Positions 31,573 to 42,385 are shown, numbered from the stretch's first letter. The stretch is DNA of 64,000 nt from Immersiella caudata (GCA_030512335.1 JAULSU010000005.1:868001-932000), one strand, 5' to 3'. The notes: a model not told the origin generated them from the sequence alone. Numbers and translations are program-made.

Positions 31573-32839
31573 CTATCTCCCTTCGTAGAGTCTCTCCCAA
31601 GAACTCCCTGATCCCGATCGAAGCTTCTCCTCGTAGCGCTCGATGGTATGATCGACCCGCACGCCGTGCTCCAAGTCCGCATCGTCAATTCTGGCGAGTT
31701 GCGCGTCCACGTCGTCATTATGGTGGTATCTGGGCTCGCTGGAGATTTGCGACTTGACGACACCGGTGCTCTGCGTCTGGAAGCTGGCGTTGTTACCGCC
31801 GTTGCTGGTGACACCGCTGTTGAGGAGTAGTCGTCCGCTAGCGCCTCCTCCAGACGCGTTGACGCTGACATCGGCGCTGCTGAACCAGTTCGGGTTTGCC
31901 AGACGTTGCGCTATGAGGGTGCCGAACGGGAGGGCGACGACGACAGAGGTCCAGGCGATGGAGCCAGATTCAAAGTTGGCGAAGTTTCCGAACTCGAGGA
32001 AGGCAAAGAGAACTGGGGTTCGGTCAGACACTGCAAGGCAAGAGGTGGAAGACGGGTTACATACCTGGGACAATCATGAGGAAACCGTTGGTGATGACGA
32101 GGACGTCCATGGCATTCAGGCCCTTGAGCGAGGGCAGGATGGTGCGGTTCTGCCACATGTGCACGACGAGGCGGCTGTTGAACAGGAAGCAGAACCATGT
32201 GATGGACGTGCAGATGAGAGCAAGAAAGGTGTATCGCATCCACAACTGCCGTCTTGCCCCGTAGAGGATGTATCTGGTCTGGGCAACGACGCTGAGGATG
32301 TTAAAGGTGATGGTTGCGAGAACGATGAGAACAGAAAAGAGAGCTGTGGGAATCTTGAAGCGCTTATGCCAGAGTTGCATCATGGACCATGCCTGAAGAA
32401 CGAGGGCAACTTCGATGAGAATGGTGACGGGAAGTCCCAGGATGGTGGCGGCCACGCTGATGTTGTAGTCGACCTGGGCCACGAACTGGAAGTCGCCCGT
32501 CATTTGCGTGTAGAGGTCGTACCATGTTGATGGGAAGTAGAGGGCCAGGAGCAACATGCGGATCATGTTGACAATGAGGGCGAGTATGTGAACGATGGTG
32601 GGAGCGCGCTTGAACCGGTGATTGGGTGTCATGCCAAGAAGGACGACCAGCATCATGAAGCAAGCTCCGACTTGACTGCCATAGCTGATGGCGCCTGACG
32701 CCCCGATGCTCCATACCATGTCGACTTCTCCGAGGGGTACGGTGATGTTGTCGTTCCCAGTAGGGCCCAGGAGCAAAACCAATTGTTCTTCCGGGCGGAG
32801 GAGCGGCCCAGGGGCGCTGGAGGCTGAGTTGGAAGCCAT
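31573..32839 (-). CDS. Alpha-pheromone receptor, Ste2-type class D GPCR
   Basis: Senses the peptide alpha-pheromone and signals through a heterotrimeric G protein during mating and hyphal chemotropism. Exons 32839..32065 and 32012..31573, with a 52-nt intron carrying a CTGACC branch, give 404 residues. The external N terminus contains a sequon (NITV) and leads into PLGEVDMVW, close to the Ste2 consensus before TM1. TM1 has a GSQVGACFMMLVVLL packing motif. Seven hydrophobic helices follow: HILALIVNMIRMLLLALYF is TM2, DYNISVAATILGLPVTILIEVALVLQAW is TM3, and the intron lies just after TM6 (LVITNGFLMIVP). TM7 (SIAWTSVVVALPFGTLIAQRLA) keeps the LP-x-G-TL-A pattern seen in fungal Ste2 proteins. 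The cytoplasmic tail is Ser/Asn-rich. This is the receptor for MAT1-1-type pheromone. Confidence 0.9.
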
Positions 32840-34422
32840 GAGAGCGGCTTGTCGGTTGCGATGAAGCTCAAAGAAAGGAGAGAAGTGCTGTCAAAGCAAG
32901 ATCACGATGACTGATGATTGATGTGCGAGTGCTAGATTGTGTCTCCTCAGAAAACGAAGCATGAGACGCAATGCTAGATGGTGATGGTTCAATTTGAGTG
33001 CGTTCGTTGAGGAGCGAGGGAATAGCGAAGAACTTGTAGTCGCCGCAGCATAATAGCAAGGGGCCCTCTGTTGGGCGATTGTGGGTAGTGAACCTAGGCG
33101 CATTGCGATTCCTCTGATTGTGGCGTTGAAAGAAAGTGACAGACGCAGGGATAATAGTAAGGCCAAGGAAGACAATGGTCCAGGTTGATTGGGGTGCTGA
33201 TTGGCAGTGGCGCGCATGGGCTAGGTGTGGTGGGCGGCTGACGCGGTTACTATTGTCCTCCTGTCCCCCTTACTATTGTTGTCGTCGCTTGGAAATGGGG
33301 GCCGCATTCAACACCACCGAAGACGGCCAACTCGCATCCGCGAACTGATATATCGCCAGTCCGGACCCCCCAAAAAATGAAAAAACTTCAGTTTTTGTTT
33401 CCCTCAAACGCTATTGCGCTTCGCTTAGCCGCGCAGCCGCATTCAGTCTCGGGGATGTGATGCTGAGTCGCTGAGATCCAGCCGTGCGAGCAGCAAACGG
33501 CCCACGGAACTGATACCTCGCTCCTCACCACGCTCACCATCATCAATCATCCCATCAATCCCACAAGAAGAGATCAAAACACTCAAACCGCAATATTTCT
33601 CCTCCCGTGGCTCCAACTATTGCTTCAAAGTTCCCCACTCTCCTCTCTCCTCGTCCTCGTAACCAGACAAATCACCATCCACCTTCCACCTTTCACCTCA
33701 AATCTTCCTTTCTTCGCATCCCAAGCCCAAGCCCCCTTTTAACCCCCCCCCCCCCCCCCCATCAGATTCCATTGTTGAGAAATTCAAATCCCCACCCAGC
33801 CGATCCATCTAAGCCCTCGGCCCCGAATCCAACCTTCGCCCGGATCCCTCCCCCTCGCCCATCCCTAAGCAACTCTCTCCCAATACCTATCCTTTATCCC
33901 ATGAATACATCCTCACACTGTACGTGTGCCCCTCGCCTCCCAACTGCATACCATCCCCGGCCTACCCCAACGTGCCCCCCGCAGCTCCGCGTGCCCGATC
34001 CGATCAACGTTCCCAAGCCCGTGGTCCATGCTTTCTGGCTCCATTGTCCGGATATGTGAACAGCAGAGCGTGTGTAATCGTAGCAGTAGCAGCGCCCCGA
34101 GTAATAGCAGACGCATCCCCTGTCGCCTTCATCACACACGGCCGTGGCATATCATATATGCTTCCAGGACAGGGTTCTGTCTGCTTTCTGGGTAGGACTA
34201 GGACTAGCGATAAGGCGAAGACGTTCAGAGTGGTGGTGGCAGTGGAATTTCCGGTGTTTGGATGTCGCCTTCGCCTTCGCCCTCTCCCTCAGCCCCTTGC
34301 GGTTCCTGCCTTTGGGGCAGTGTGCCGATTGCTGCCTTGCACTGTGGGGGAAGCTGAAGGGCAGTGTTTGCTACCTTGGGTGGCTGTGAATCCACTAGAC
34401 CTTTTTCCTGCTGGGTGGCGCC
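32840..34422. other. Long intergenic region with a poly(C) tract
   Basis: About 1.6 kb between the receptor gene and the secreted-protein gene. The first few hundred bases are the receptor promoter. From 33520 to 33900 the + strand is strongly C/T-rich and contains an uninterrupted run of 18 C (33743-33760). A Pro-rich open frame at 33607-34059 is best explained by that composition, not by a gene. I recognise no promoter for a + strand transcript. Confidence 0.45.
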
Positions 34423-35424
34423 TTATTGAAAGAAGTTCTGCCCTGGGCTGGAAGACTCCGAGGGCCCGCTAGCAGACCGGTTCACCCAGAATGGCAACCG
34501 AAATTGTTCACTCGTTTCTCTAGCTTGCATGGAAAGTCGGGCACAGTTGGCACATTTCTTCATTGTGAAAGCATGAATATCAGCGACACTCGGCGCTTGG
34601 CTGGGGTCGTTGCCCGAAGCAGTTTCCAGGGACGACGAAAGGGAGCCTTCTGTGTCGGTGGAAGGCACTGAAGGAGTTGTAGTGAGGGTTGAAAGAGTCG
34701 AGCCAGGACTGGAAGAAATGCCGCTAAACGCGCTGGAGCTGCTGAACGTGTAACCGCCCCCGACCGACGCTAGGTGACAGGCGACCGTGAAACAGGTCGT
34801 GCGCGCAACAGACAACGATATGGCTGTGGTTCCGGAAATTCCAGATAGCGCGATGGTCGGATAGCCCGCAACGGTTGTTGTTCCAGAATAGGACGTTGTT
34901 GGATTGGTTGTTACGATAGTCGTTCTTGAAGCGTTGACAGCCAAATTTGGGTGATACTTACCGTAGGTGGTCGCGGCGCTATATGGGTGATACGGCGTGT
35001 CGTAAATCGTCACAGTACTCTCGTAGGCAACGGGGGTCTCGTCGGTAGGAGTGCCGTAGGTGACGTTGTACGTGGTCCATTCAGTGGCAGTCCCCGTGGG
35101 GAAAGGCACAATGACGGTCTTGGTGACCCAGATGGTGAGTGTGCCGCCGCCGGAAGTAGCACTGCTGCGAAGGGTTTGACAGTGCCATGTTTTGTACGTG
35201 ATTGTGATTGCGCTCTCGCTCACAGTGCTGTCGTCGGAATGAGGAGTGGAAGTGGCAGTGACGATGCTCCAGGTGAGGGTAGGGCTCGGCGTGCCATCTG
35301 CCGTGGGGCAGTCGAGGTTTGTCCAGGCGCAGACGGCAGGGACACCTTGAAGGGAAGAGGATTCACCCAGCACTCGGGCGGCGAGGCCTAAGAGGACGAG
35401 CACCATCCAGCCGCGTCCGAACAT
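34423..35424 (-). CDS. Secreted Ser/Thr-rich protein, unknown
   Basis: I start at the ATG at 35424, because it gives a textbook signal peptide (MFGRGWMVLVLLGLAARVLG); a longer frame starts upstream without support. The product has 333 residues. A Cys-containing head (VCAWTNLDCP) and a Cys pair near CQTL and CFTVACHL may form disulphides. Most of the protein is Ser/Thr/Tyr-rich with short beta-like repeats (TWSIVTATST, TLTIWVTKTVIVP, TTIVTTNPTTSYSG) and several sequons, typical of O-glycosylated fungal wall or surface proteins. I see no GPI-attachment tail; instead the C terminus is polar with CANC. A donor-like ACGGTAAGT inside the frame might hide an intron, which would change the C-terminal half. 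Confidence 0.65.
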   Translation of the reverse strand: MFGRGWMVLVLLGLAARVLGESSSLQGVPAVCAWTNLDCPTADGTPSPTLTWSIVTATSTPHSDDSTVSESAITITYKTWHCQTLRSSATSGGGTLTIWVTKTVIVPFPTGTATEWTTYNVTYGTPTDETPVAYESTVTIYDTPYHPYSAATTYGKYHPNLAVNASRTTIVTTNPTTSYSGTTTVAGYPTIALSGISGTTAISLSVARTTCFTVACHLASVGGGYTFSSSSAFSGISSSPGSTLSTLTTTPSVPSTDTEGSLSSSLETASGNDPSQAPSVADIHAFTMKKCANCARLSMQARETSEQFRLPFWVNRSASGPSESSSPGQNFFQ

Positions 35425-36285
35425 TGCTGCAAGCGGAAATGTGGCAGATTGAGCTTGAAGAAGCGATCTTGCAATCCGACTGCGAGGTGAAGGGAAAGAG
35501 TACATTCCTCTAGTCCGGACAGAAAATCACTGTACTCAGAAGACTGATATTCTACTTCTGTTGCCTTGGGTTGCAGAACCCGACAGAGGGGCAGCCAACA
35601 AATACCTCGCAGCCCCTGCCCGGGCATCTATCCTATGGAAGACGTCTGTCCCAGTGACCCAGTCCGTCCGGTGGTTTGGGGCAGGCAGGAACTCGCGTGT
35701 AGCCCGGGACGGAAGAACCATGAGGCGAGTCGGCAGGAAAACTTTCCGTCTGATATTTGAGGCATCCCCGGTGGGGAATCAAACGCTGCGTTTCAGCTGC
35801 CTTGCTCAATGGAGTGCTTGGTTGTTAGGTGGGGGTGATGATGACGTTGTGCAGCACGGGGTTTACAATGACGATCTAATAGGCCGTTGAGGTGATACCC
35901 CGTTCATTATAGCTCTTATCTAATATTTGCAAAAATTATCTTCCAGGCAGCGTGACGTTGTGATGGTAGCGTTAGGAAAGGCACCCACGGCTCTCAGTCC
36001 GAGGGAACAGCAGTACAGACGCCCAAGAACTACCTGCCATCTCATGAGGACAGGCCTGAGTCTTCAAGATGCCTAGCCAGCGGCTCTCCTCATCTTGTAG
36101 TCGGGTTGATTGGGCAGGTGGCTGGCGAGGCATGTTTGGTTGATGGCGAGGGCCGTCGACGAGCGAGATAACAAATGTGGGTCGGCCAGTGAGGGGTTCT
36201 TGCGCCATATCTCCGATCCATCACCGCCATCCCCAAGGAATTGGAACCGCCGCCATTCCATCCAGCTCCCCACAGCCACTCAAAT
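35425..36285. other. Divergent intergenic region
   Basis: Shared upstream region of the secreted-protein gene (-) and the NIT1-type amidase gene (+). No motif recognised beyond AT-rich sequence near 35900-35940. Confidence 0.45.
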
Positions 36286-37492
36286 ATGACGGTCCTTGTG
36301 GTATAACAAAAGGCCCAAATCTCCCCGCCTACCCAGAGCAGCGGTGTTGCTAATTCGTCCGTCCCAACAGGCAGTGGGCCAGCTGACGTCGACGGCCAAT
36401 GTCACCAACAATCTTCGCCAATGCCAAGTTCTTGTGAAGAAAGCGGCCAAAGCAGGCGCAAAGGCAAGTCTGTGCTTCGCATCTTGGCGTCTGAAAGAAG
36501 CAAAGCGAGTCAGTTCTGACCATTGGCGTCGACCTACCAGGCCCTGTTTCTACCCGAAGCGAGCGATTACATCGCCTCCTCGGGCGAGGAGGGAGCCACG
36601 CTCGTGCGCCCTGTTCAAGAGAGCCCGTTTGTGCTGGGCCTGCAAAGAGAAGCGCGTCGTGAGAAACTGCCAATCCATGTCGGGGTCCACGAGCCCGGGC
36701 TAGATCCCCGCAAAGTCCGGAATACCGTTCTCTGGATAGACGCCACGGGTGCGATTACACATCGGTATCAGAAGGTCCACTTGTTCGATGTTGAGATCAA
36801 AGGTGGTCCGGTGCTGAAGGAGAGCAAGTACGTCTTCAGTTTGCAATGGCCTGCCCTCATGCTCATTGTGGCCCTTTCTAGTTTCGTGGAGCCTGGCAAC
36901 GAGATCCTTCCGCCTTTCGAAACGCCAGTGGGAAAGGTCGGATCCGCGATTTGCTTCGATGTGAGCCATTTTCCTCGTACCTCTTCATCCAATTCCATCT
37001 GACATGTGAACCCATAGCTGCGTTTCCCAGAAGTTGGACTTGCCCTCAAGCGCCAAGGGGCAGAGATTATCACCTTTCCATCGGCGTTCACTGTCCCAAC
37101 AGGAAAAGCACACTGGGAGACTCTGCTCAGAGCACGCGCAATTGAGACTCAGTGCTACGTTATTGCGGCGGCACAGGTAGGTCTCCATCTCCGCCCAGAT
37201 ATTGAGTTGATGGGTGTTGGCTTACTCTAGCCAAGGTTGGAAGACACAACGAGAAGCGCGTAAGCTACGGTCACAGCATGGTTGTCGACCCTTGGGGTGT
37301 TGTTGTCTCTGAGCTTGGTGATGCAGAGGGCGAGCCCGAGATTGCAACCGCGGAGATAAGTCAGGACATGCTGAAGAAGGTCCGGAGGGAGATGCCGCTC
37401 GCGAGACGCACGTAGGTTTGCATCTTTGAATCACCACGTCTGTTTCGAGTAGTAGCTGACCCGAACACAGTGATGTGTATGCAGAGGTCTGA
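36286..37492 (+). CDS. Nitrilase-superfamily deaminated-glutathione amidase (NIT1 type)
   Basis: Repairs glutathione that transaminases have deaminated, by hydrolysing it to 2-oxoglutarate and Cys-Gly. Seven exons: 36286..36300, 36371..36463, 36541..36827, 36882..36960, 37018..37176, 37236..37411 and 37471..37492, giving 276 residues. The catalytic triad is visible: Glu in ALFLPEASDYI (E42), Lys in YQKVHLFDVEI (K114) and Cys in SAICFDLRFPEV (C156). NIT1-specific segments are HLFDVEI, TFPSAFTVPTGKAHWETLLRARAIETQCYVIAAAQ and YGHSMVVDPWG. Two introns have unusual borders: 36464..36540 starts with GC (AAG|GCAAGT), and 37177..37235 ends in AAG. The first coding exon has only 15 nt. The next 600 bases hold a foldback element. 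Confidence 0.92.
36464..36540 (+). other. GC-AG intron in the NIT1-type gene
   Basis: The donor reads AAG|GCAAGT, the classic strong GC donor, with branch TTCTGACC and acceptor CCAG. Removal joins GAKA to LFLPEAS in frame, as the family requires. The nearby GT (36468) would break the frame. Confidence 0.85.
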
Positions 37493-37587
37493 TGACCACC
37501 ACGCCTATCCACCGCTTCCAGCCATTTCCATCCCAGAGCCGATGCAGGCCTGTTGTGGGGGAAGATGTTTCTTGATTGATGGAGGTT

Positions 37588-38245
37588 GTTGATGAGGAAA
37601 AAGATTGCAAAACGGAAGGGGGGAGAGGAGAGGTGGTTTTATTCTAGCTCGAGGTTTGAATGCCGGTTCGCCAGGCCCTCGTCGAGGTCATTTTGACGCC
37701 GATAAAAGCCACCTTCAGGATGCGACCGTTGTTATTTTTTTGGCTTGTGAAAATTGACGCGGTAATACCTACTGTTTTCGAACACGGTGCCCGACTCGAA
37801 AAGTAAGGCCTTCTGAGATTGTGAGGAGGCGCGGGCAAGTTTCGATCGGGCGTGTAAGCACCACGTGAAACTCGTTTCTCCCACCAGATTTGTGGCATTG
37901 TGAGAATGACAGAAGCCCTGATGATAGAATGAAGGAGATATCGTTGAAATGTGAAAAGGAGCTCGAGTCATCTTCTCACACCCTCTATACTGACAATCAA
38001 GGCCTACTAGGAATGCAATGAGGCGTTTGAAACATCTTCCCATACCCTTTATTCTAACAAGCAAGGCCTTTTAGGAATGCAATCGGGGATACGCTCCCAC
38101 ATCGCTAACTTTAGCACCCAGGCTTTTATCGGCATCACAATGACCTCAACGAGGGCCTGCAGAACCGGCATTCAAACCTCGAGCTAGAATAAAACCACCT
38201 CTCCTCTCCTCCCCCCTTCCGTTTTACAATCTCCTTCCTCAGCAA
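37588..38245. mobile_element. Foldback (MITE-like) element with ~124-bp terminal inverted repeats
   Basis: The segment 37588-37710 is repeated in inverted orientation at 38121-38245 with roughly 90% identity by eye, including a long shared stretch around the CTAGCTCGAGG core. The 410-bp interior has no open reading frame of note. It contains a 55-bp sequence repeated directly at 37969 and 38033 (64-bp spacing). The ends are TTGNTGAGGA. No target-site duplication is obvious. The absence of a transposase fits a non-autonomous element or a hairpin-forming repeat. Confidence 0.8.
37969..38088 (+). repeat. Direct repeat pair, ~55 bp, inside the foldback element
   Basis: Copies start at 37969 and 38033 with the shared pattern CATCTTC...ACCCT.TAT.CT.ACAA.CAAGGCCT..TAGGAATGCAAT. 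More diverged relatives lie at about 37801-37885 and, outside the right inverted repeat, at about 38368-38455 (both include TTTCGATCG.GCG). Confidence 0.75.
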
Positions 38246-39095
38246 TAGACGCAGTTCTGTTTTTATCAGAGGCATCTATAGATCTTGGCAACGTTTGTTT
38301 GCACAGGACTGGTAGCCCCTCGCTTCGAGCCGGAGCCCCCGCGTTAGGGATCTTTCGTGCTCCCTGTCCCAAAAGCAAGACCTGCTGAGAATGCAAGGAG
38401 GCATGGACTATTTCGATCGAGCGGGTAGTGAGGATGTCGAACGCGTTTCCTCTGCTGAGTGACGGTCTTGTGTTGGTGGCTTCAATGGTGGGGCGAAAAG
38501 CTGAGGATGTTGTTGTTGTGATCTGGATTTGATCGTGCAGGGAAAATGAGATCGGGTAATGTGCACAAACCCATGCATGATGGACGAAATCTGCTGGTCA
38601 CCAGACATCGCTAGGCGCATCAATTCTTGGCGGCCAGCTGTCACAATTACGTACGTTGTTCCGTTTATCCATTCTGCAGTGTTTCTGACAAAACAAAGGG
38701 CATGAAATATTCTTCGCTGAAGAGTCGACCGTCGAACCGACGAGGCGGGCATTGTATCCCTTTCGCCCCCACGCAGCCGTTTGTTTGCGTCTGTTACGGT
38801 ACCCGGCAACACTCAAGCTTCCAAGACAAGTGGCGGTGAGAAACCTGGAATGTGCAGATCCCCCGCATGGTCCCAGCGTCAAGTCGCGTCCGAGACCGCA
38901 CCTCCATTTCCTCCGATTCTCGTTGCACACACGAAACGTCGAATTCCAAAGTGGTGGTGGATCGGTGTAACTCGAAATCCATCCGATCTGACCCGCAACG
39001 GGGGCACCCACAACACGGGACGAGAGTGAGGAAGGGGCGCCTTGCCGGACCGACCCACCACCCAGCAGACTCGCGACGACAGCATCAGCCGACAT
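38246..39095. other. Intergenic, partly repeat-derived
   Basis: The first 210 bases still resemble the interior of the foldback element (see the direct-repeat entry). The rest is the upstream region of the carboxylesterase; no TATA box is obvious. Confidence 0.45.
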
Positions 39096-40997
39096 ATGGT
39101 CCCTAAAATGGGTGACAAGGTCGGCGCGGTGGCTTCATTCAGGCCAAAAGCGCTGGGGGTTGGCCCTGAGAAGCGCGTCAGGGGCGAAGCTGGCGAAGCT
39201 GGCAATGACATCATCCCACCCCCAGCGAGACCACCCCATCCGCGTTTGTCAAGGACTGCGAGAGGACTGCTTCTGGCTGGCTTGCTTTTCATCCAGCTGG
39301 TAAGCTGGAGATACTTGTGGCCATATCGAGAAATCAACGCCGCGGACGGCCCATTGGCGACGATCCGCAATGGCACGTACGAAGGTGTTCATTCCTCAAC
39401 ATTCCACCAAGACTTCTTCCTCGGGATCCCGTATGCGCAGGACACGGGCGGCCCGAACCGTTTCCGCATCCCGCAGCCCCTGAACGCGAGCTGGTCTGGT
39501 ACCAGGCCTGCAAAGCAGTACAGCCATGCGTGTCCTAGCGATACCCCCGATGGTGACGACAAGTATGGCATGTCGGAGAACTGCCTCAGCATCAACATTG
39601 TTCGGCCGTCTGGTGTTGAGCAAGGGGATGGACTCCCTGTCATGTTTTACATCCACGGCGGGAGCTATCAAACCGGCTATTCGGGCTGGGACCGGTATAA
39701 CCTCAGCTTCATTGTTCAGCACTCGGTCAACATCGGTCGCCCGGTCATCGCCGCAACCATCAACTACCGGAAAGCGGGATGGGCTTTCCTGTACTCTGCA
39801 GAGATCCAAGAGTCGGGCAACACCAACCTCGCGCTGCGAGATATGCGCCAAGCCCTAGCCTGGGTGCAAGAGAGCATCGCTGCCTTTGGCGGCGACCCCA
39901 AAAAGGTGACCATCTGGGGAGAGAGCGCCGGCTCCTTCGCAGTCGGGCAGCTCCTCATGAGCTACGGTGGCCGAACCGACGGTCTCTTCCATCGCACCAT
40001 CCAGGAGAGCGGCAGCACCACAACAGCATGGTACAACGGAACAGACTGGTACCAGCCTCTCTATGACCGCCTCGTCTCCTCCACCGGCTGCGCATCTGCC
40101 GCTTCCACCCTTGACTGTCTCCGCTCCGTTCCCTACACCACCCTCTACCCCCTCCTCACATCCTCCCTCGTTTCCGGCCCCTACTACCCCGTCGTCGACC
40201 GCGACATCATCCCCGACTACCCAACTACCCTCCTCCAAACTGGCCGCTTCGCCCACATGCCCCACATCCTCGGTACCAACAGCGACGAAGGCACCGACAA
40301 TACCCCCCGCGGCCTCTCCACTACCTCTGAACTCTCCTCCTACCTCACGAACCACGGCTTCAACTACCCCCCCTCCGTCATCACCCAAATCCTCGATCTC
40401 TACCCCGACGATCCCGCCGTCGGCATCCCACTTAACACCGGTGACGTCCGCTTCACGCACATGGGCCGCCAATACAAGCGCGCCGCGGCCATCATCGGAG
40501 ATATCTACTACCACGCTCCGCGCCTCAGCGATGCACGGTATTACTCTCTACACCAACCCAACAACACTTTCGTCTACCGCTTCAACACCCGTGCTTGGAT
40601 CCCGCCTTTGCCGTATACCCAGGCTAATTTCTCATATGAGGAGGCCTGTGCCGGGAAGTCCGTAAAGGAATGCGGAGCTCTAGCGCCCGCGCACCAGGGT
40701 GTTGCACACGCAACAGAGCTAGCCTGGGTCTTTGGGAATCCGCGCTGGCTGGGGCCGTGGGAGGAGTACAGGGAGTTGAGCGAGAGGATGATGAGTATGT
40801 GGATTACGTTTGCGCATGAGGGAACACCAAATGGGAAGGATGGGCAGAAGGTTTGGCCGGAGTATAGGAGGAGGGAGGAAGGGGTGAACTTGGTGTTGCA
40901 GACGGCGGAGCAGGGGGGACTGAAGGTGGAGGGGGATACGTGGAGGTTGGAAGGGAGGGAGTTGTTGACGAAGTGGGCGTCGAGGAGGCATGTTTAG
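39096..40997 (+). CDS. Type-B carboxylesterase with N-terminal membrane anchor
   Basis: Alpha/beta-hydrolase that cleaves carboxylic esters; the natural substrate is unknown. The first ATG is at 39096 and gives 633 residues, single exon. A hydrophobic helix near residues 55-75 (GLLLAGLLFIQLVSWRYLW) after a basic Pro-rich start predicts a type II anchor with the enzyme outside the cytosol; several sequons (NGTY, NASW, NGTD, NNTF) agree. Catalytic landmarks: GGSYQTG oxyanion loop region (HGGSYQTGYSG), nucleophile Ser in WGESAGSFAVG (about S277), Glu in GTNSDEGT (about E398) and His in GVAHATELAWVFG (about H538). Cys pairs around SENCLSINI and STLDCL suit the conserved disulphides. The C terminus is basic and shows no GPI signal. 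Confidence 0.92.
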   Translation: MVPKMGDKVGAVASFRPKALGVGPEKRVRGEAGEAGNDIIPPPARPPHPRLSRTARGLLLAGLLFIQLVSWRYLWPYREINAADGPLATIRNGTYEGVHSSTFHQDFFLGIPYAQDTGGPNRFRIPQPLNASWSGTRPAKQYSHACPSDTPDGDDKYGMSENCLSINIVRPSGVEQGDGLPVMFYIHGGSYQTGYSGWDRYNLSFIVQHSVNIGRPVIAATINYRKAGWAFLYSAEIQESGNTNLALRDMRQALAWVQESIAAFGGDPKKVTIWGESAGSFAVGQLLMSYGGRTDGLFHRTIQESGSTTTAWYNGTDWYQPLYDRLVSSTGCASAASTLDCLRSVPYTTLYPLLTSSLVSGPYYPVVDRDIIPDYPTTLLQTGRFAHMPHILGTNSDEGTDNTPRGLSTTSELSSYLTNHGFNYPPSVITQILDLYPDDPAVGIPLNTGDVRFTHMGRQYKRAAAIIGDIYYHAPRLSDARYYSLHQPNNTFVYRFNTRAWIPPLPYTQANFSYEEACAGKSVKECGALAPAHQGVAHATELAWVFGNPRWLGPWEEYRELSERMMSMWITFAHEGTPNGKDGQKVWPEYRRREEGVNLVLQTAEQGGLKVEGDTWRLEGRELLTKWASRRHV

Positions 40998-41600
40998 GGG
41001 GGACGAGGAGATGGTGGGTATTTGAAAAGGACGTTGGATATCAGGGAAGGAAAGAGAGATGGAAAGAAAGATTGGACAAAGCAGAATTTGGACACATGTA
41101 GGGAGATGAGAGAATGTATTGGATAAGATGATGCTAAGAATGGAAACAGGAATCTATAACTATTGCCCACGGTACCATAACAAGGCGAAAGGGGGGTTGA
41201 CGCTGTTTGTTGAAGGAATGAGGACTACGGCGTTGATTGGTGTTGGCCTTGCCGATGAGGGCCTCTTTCGAGGCAAAAATTGCAGTGAGTTTGTGCATTG
41301 CCACACCCGGGTGAACAATCGACCCAATCAAATGAATATTGCCGCACCACAGGGGAACAAATCGACCCAATCAAATGATGACAAACAAAATCTCGATTTA
41401 GTCGGCGAGAAGGGGAAATTTGACCTGGGGTGTGCAAACGCTTTGGTCCCCCCTTGCTCAACGCAATATTTTGAGCATCAAACTCATCACCAAGCTTCAT
41501 CCCATCCTCATCCCCATTTTCCATCCACCAGCCATATGCAACAGTGATCCAACCCACCCAGCCCGTCCGTCAAACTCTATCAACCCATCCTCTAGCTTCG
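40998..41600. other. Intergenic
   Basis: No gene recognised. A short direct repeat with AATCGACCCAATCAAATGA occurs near 41318 and 41360. Confidence 0.45.
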
Positions 41601-42385
41601 ATGCGCCCCTCCCTCATCACCGCTCTCTCCGCTCTCCTCATCACACCCACCACCGGCCAAGTCCTCCCCCCCCCCCCCCCACCGACACCCCTCCCCTTCC
41701 CAACCGCCCGGCCCAACCCGCGTCGTAAACGCCACCATCCTCGTCCCCGGCTAGACCAGCGTAAAGAATCTCTACGGTTGGGTTCACACCGTATCCGCCG
41801 ACCTCACCACCCTCGGCGTATACTGCATCACCTCCAGCGGGTGGGTATAGCGCGACCCCTGTACCGGTCTCCCGCACTCAGCTAGTGTCGTCGTAGCACC
41901 GGAGTCGCTGAGTACGGCGGGGGTGATGGCTACTTATTATGAGGTGGATAATATGTAAGTTAAAACGCTGGGACGTATTGAATATACCGCTGAATGGATA
42001 AACGGGACAGCTCTCGTGAGACAATCACGATGGGTTGCACTGTCGGGTCGAAAGATGCGACTTGCGATTTGACGGCGTCGTTTGTCAACTTGAGGAGTAG
42101 TACGACGAGTGTGACAAGGACGTTCTTCACGGTAGGCTCGGAGGTAGGTCGTACACCTCTAGAGCAACGGTGAATTGCGAGCTGACAGACTCCCTCGGTG
42201 GTGTTTAGGAATGGGCTACGACGGTGGCCGTTGTCCCTGTGACGATTGAGCAAGGGATAGCAAAACTGGGACCTGAGCCGACTCAGGCGGAGCCGATAGA
42301 AGGAAGCACGAGCAATCCGGGAGCGTCGATGGCGACGGCGAAAGCGGTGCTGGCCGGTCTTGCGGCTGTGGCGGCGGCGCTTTGA
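41601..42385 (+). pseudogene. Broken gene for a GPI-anchored secreted protein
   Basis: The ATG at 41601 encodes a good signal peptide (MRPSLITALSALLITPTTG). A run of 15 C (41666-41680) follows, after which the coding frame continues one base out of register. In that frame the sequence reads VVNATILVPG, TSVKNLYGWVHTVSADLTTLGVYC and HSASVVVAPES, but it is interrupted by TAG at 41752 and TAG at 41848. Introns at 41955..42010 and 42132..42208 have good borders and join in phase to TMGCTVGSKDATCDLT and WATTVAVVPVTIEQG. The end, ASMATAKAVLAGLAAVAAAL, is a GPI-attachment signal. The layout is that of a fungal GPI-anchored surface protein family. With a frameshift and two stops the copy is almost certainly dead. 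Confidence 0.75.

Noticed and set aside
33607..34059. Pro-rich 150-codon + strand open frame
   Set aside because: Explained by the C/T-rich strand composition and the poly(C) run; no motif, no domain and a low-complexity product.
41660..41690. Poly(C) tract as a phase-variation switch for a surface protein
   Set aside because: Two further TAG codons downstream would keep the gene off whatever the tract length, so the copy is simply dead.
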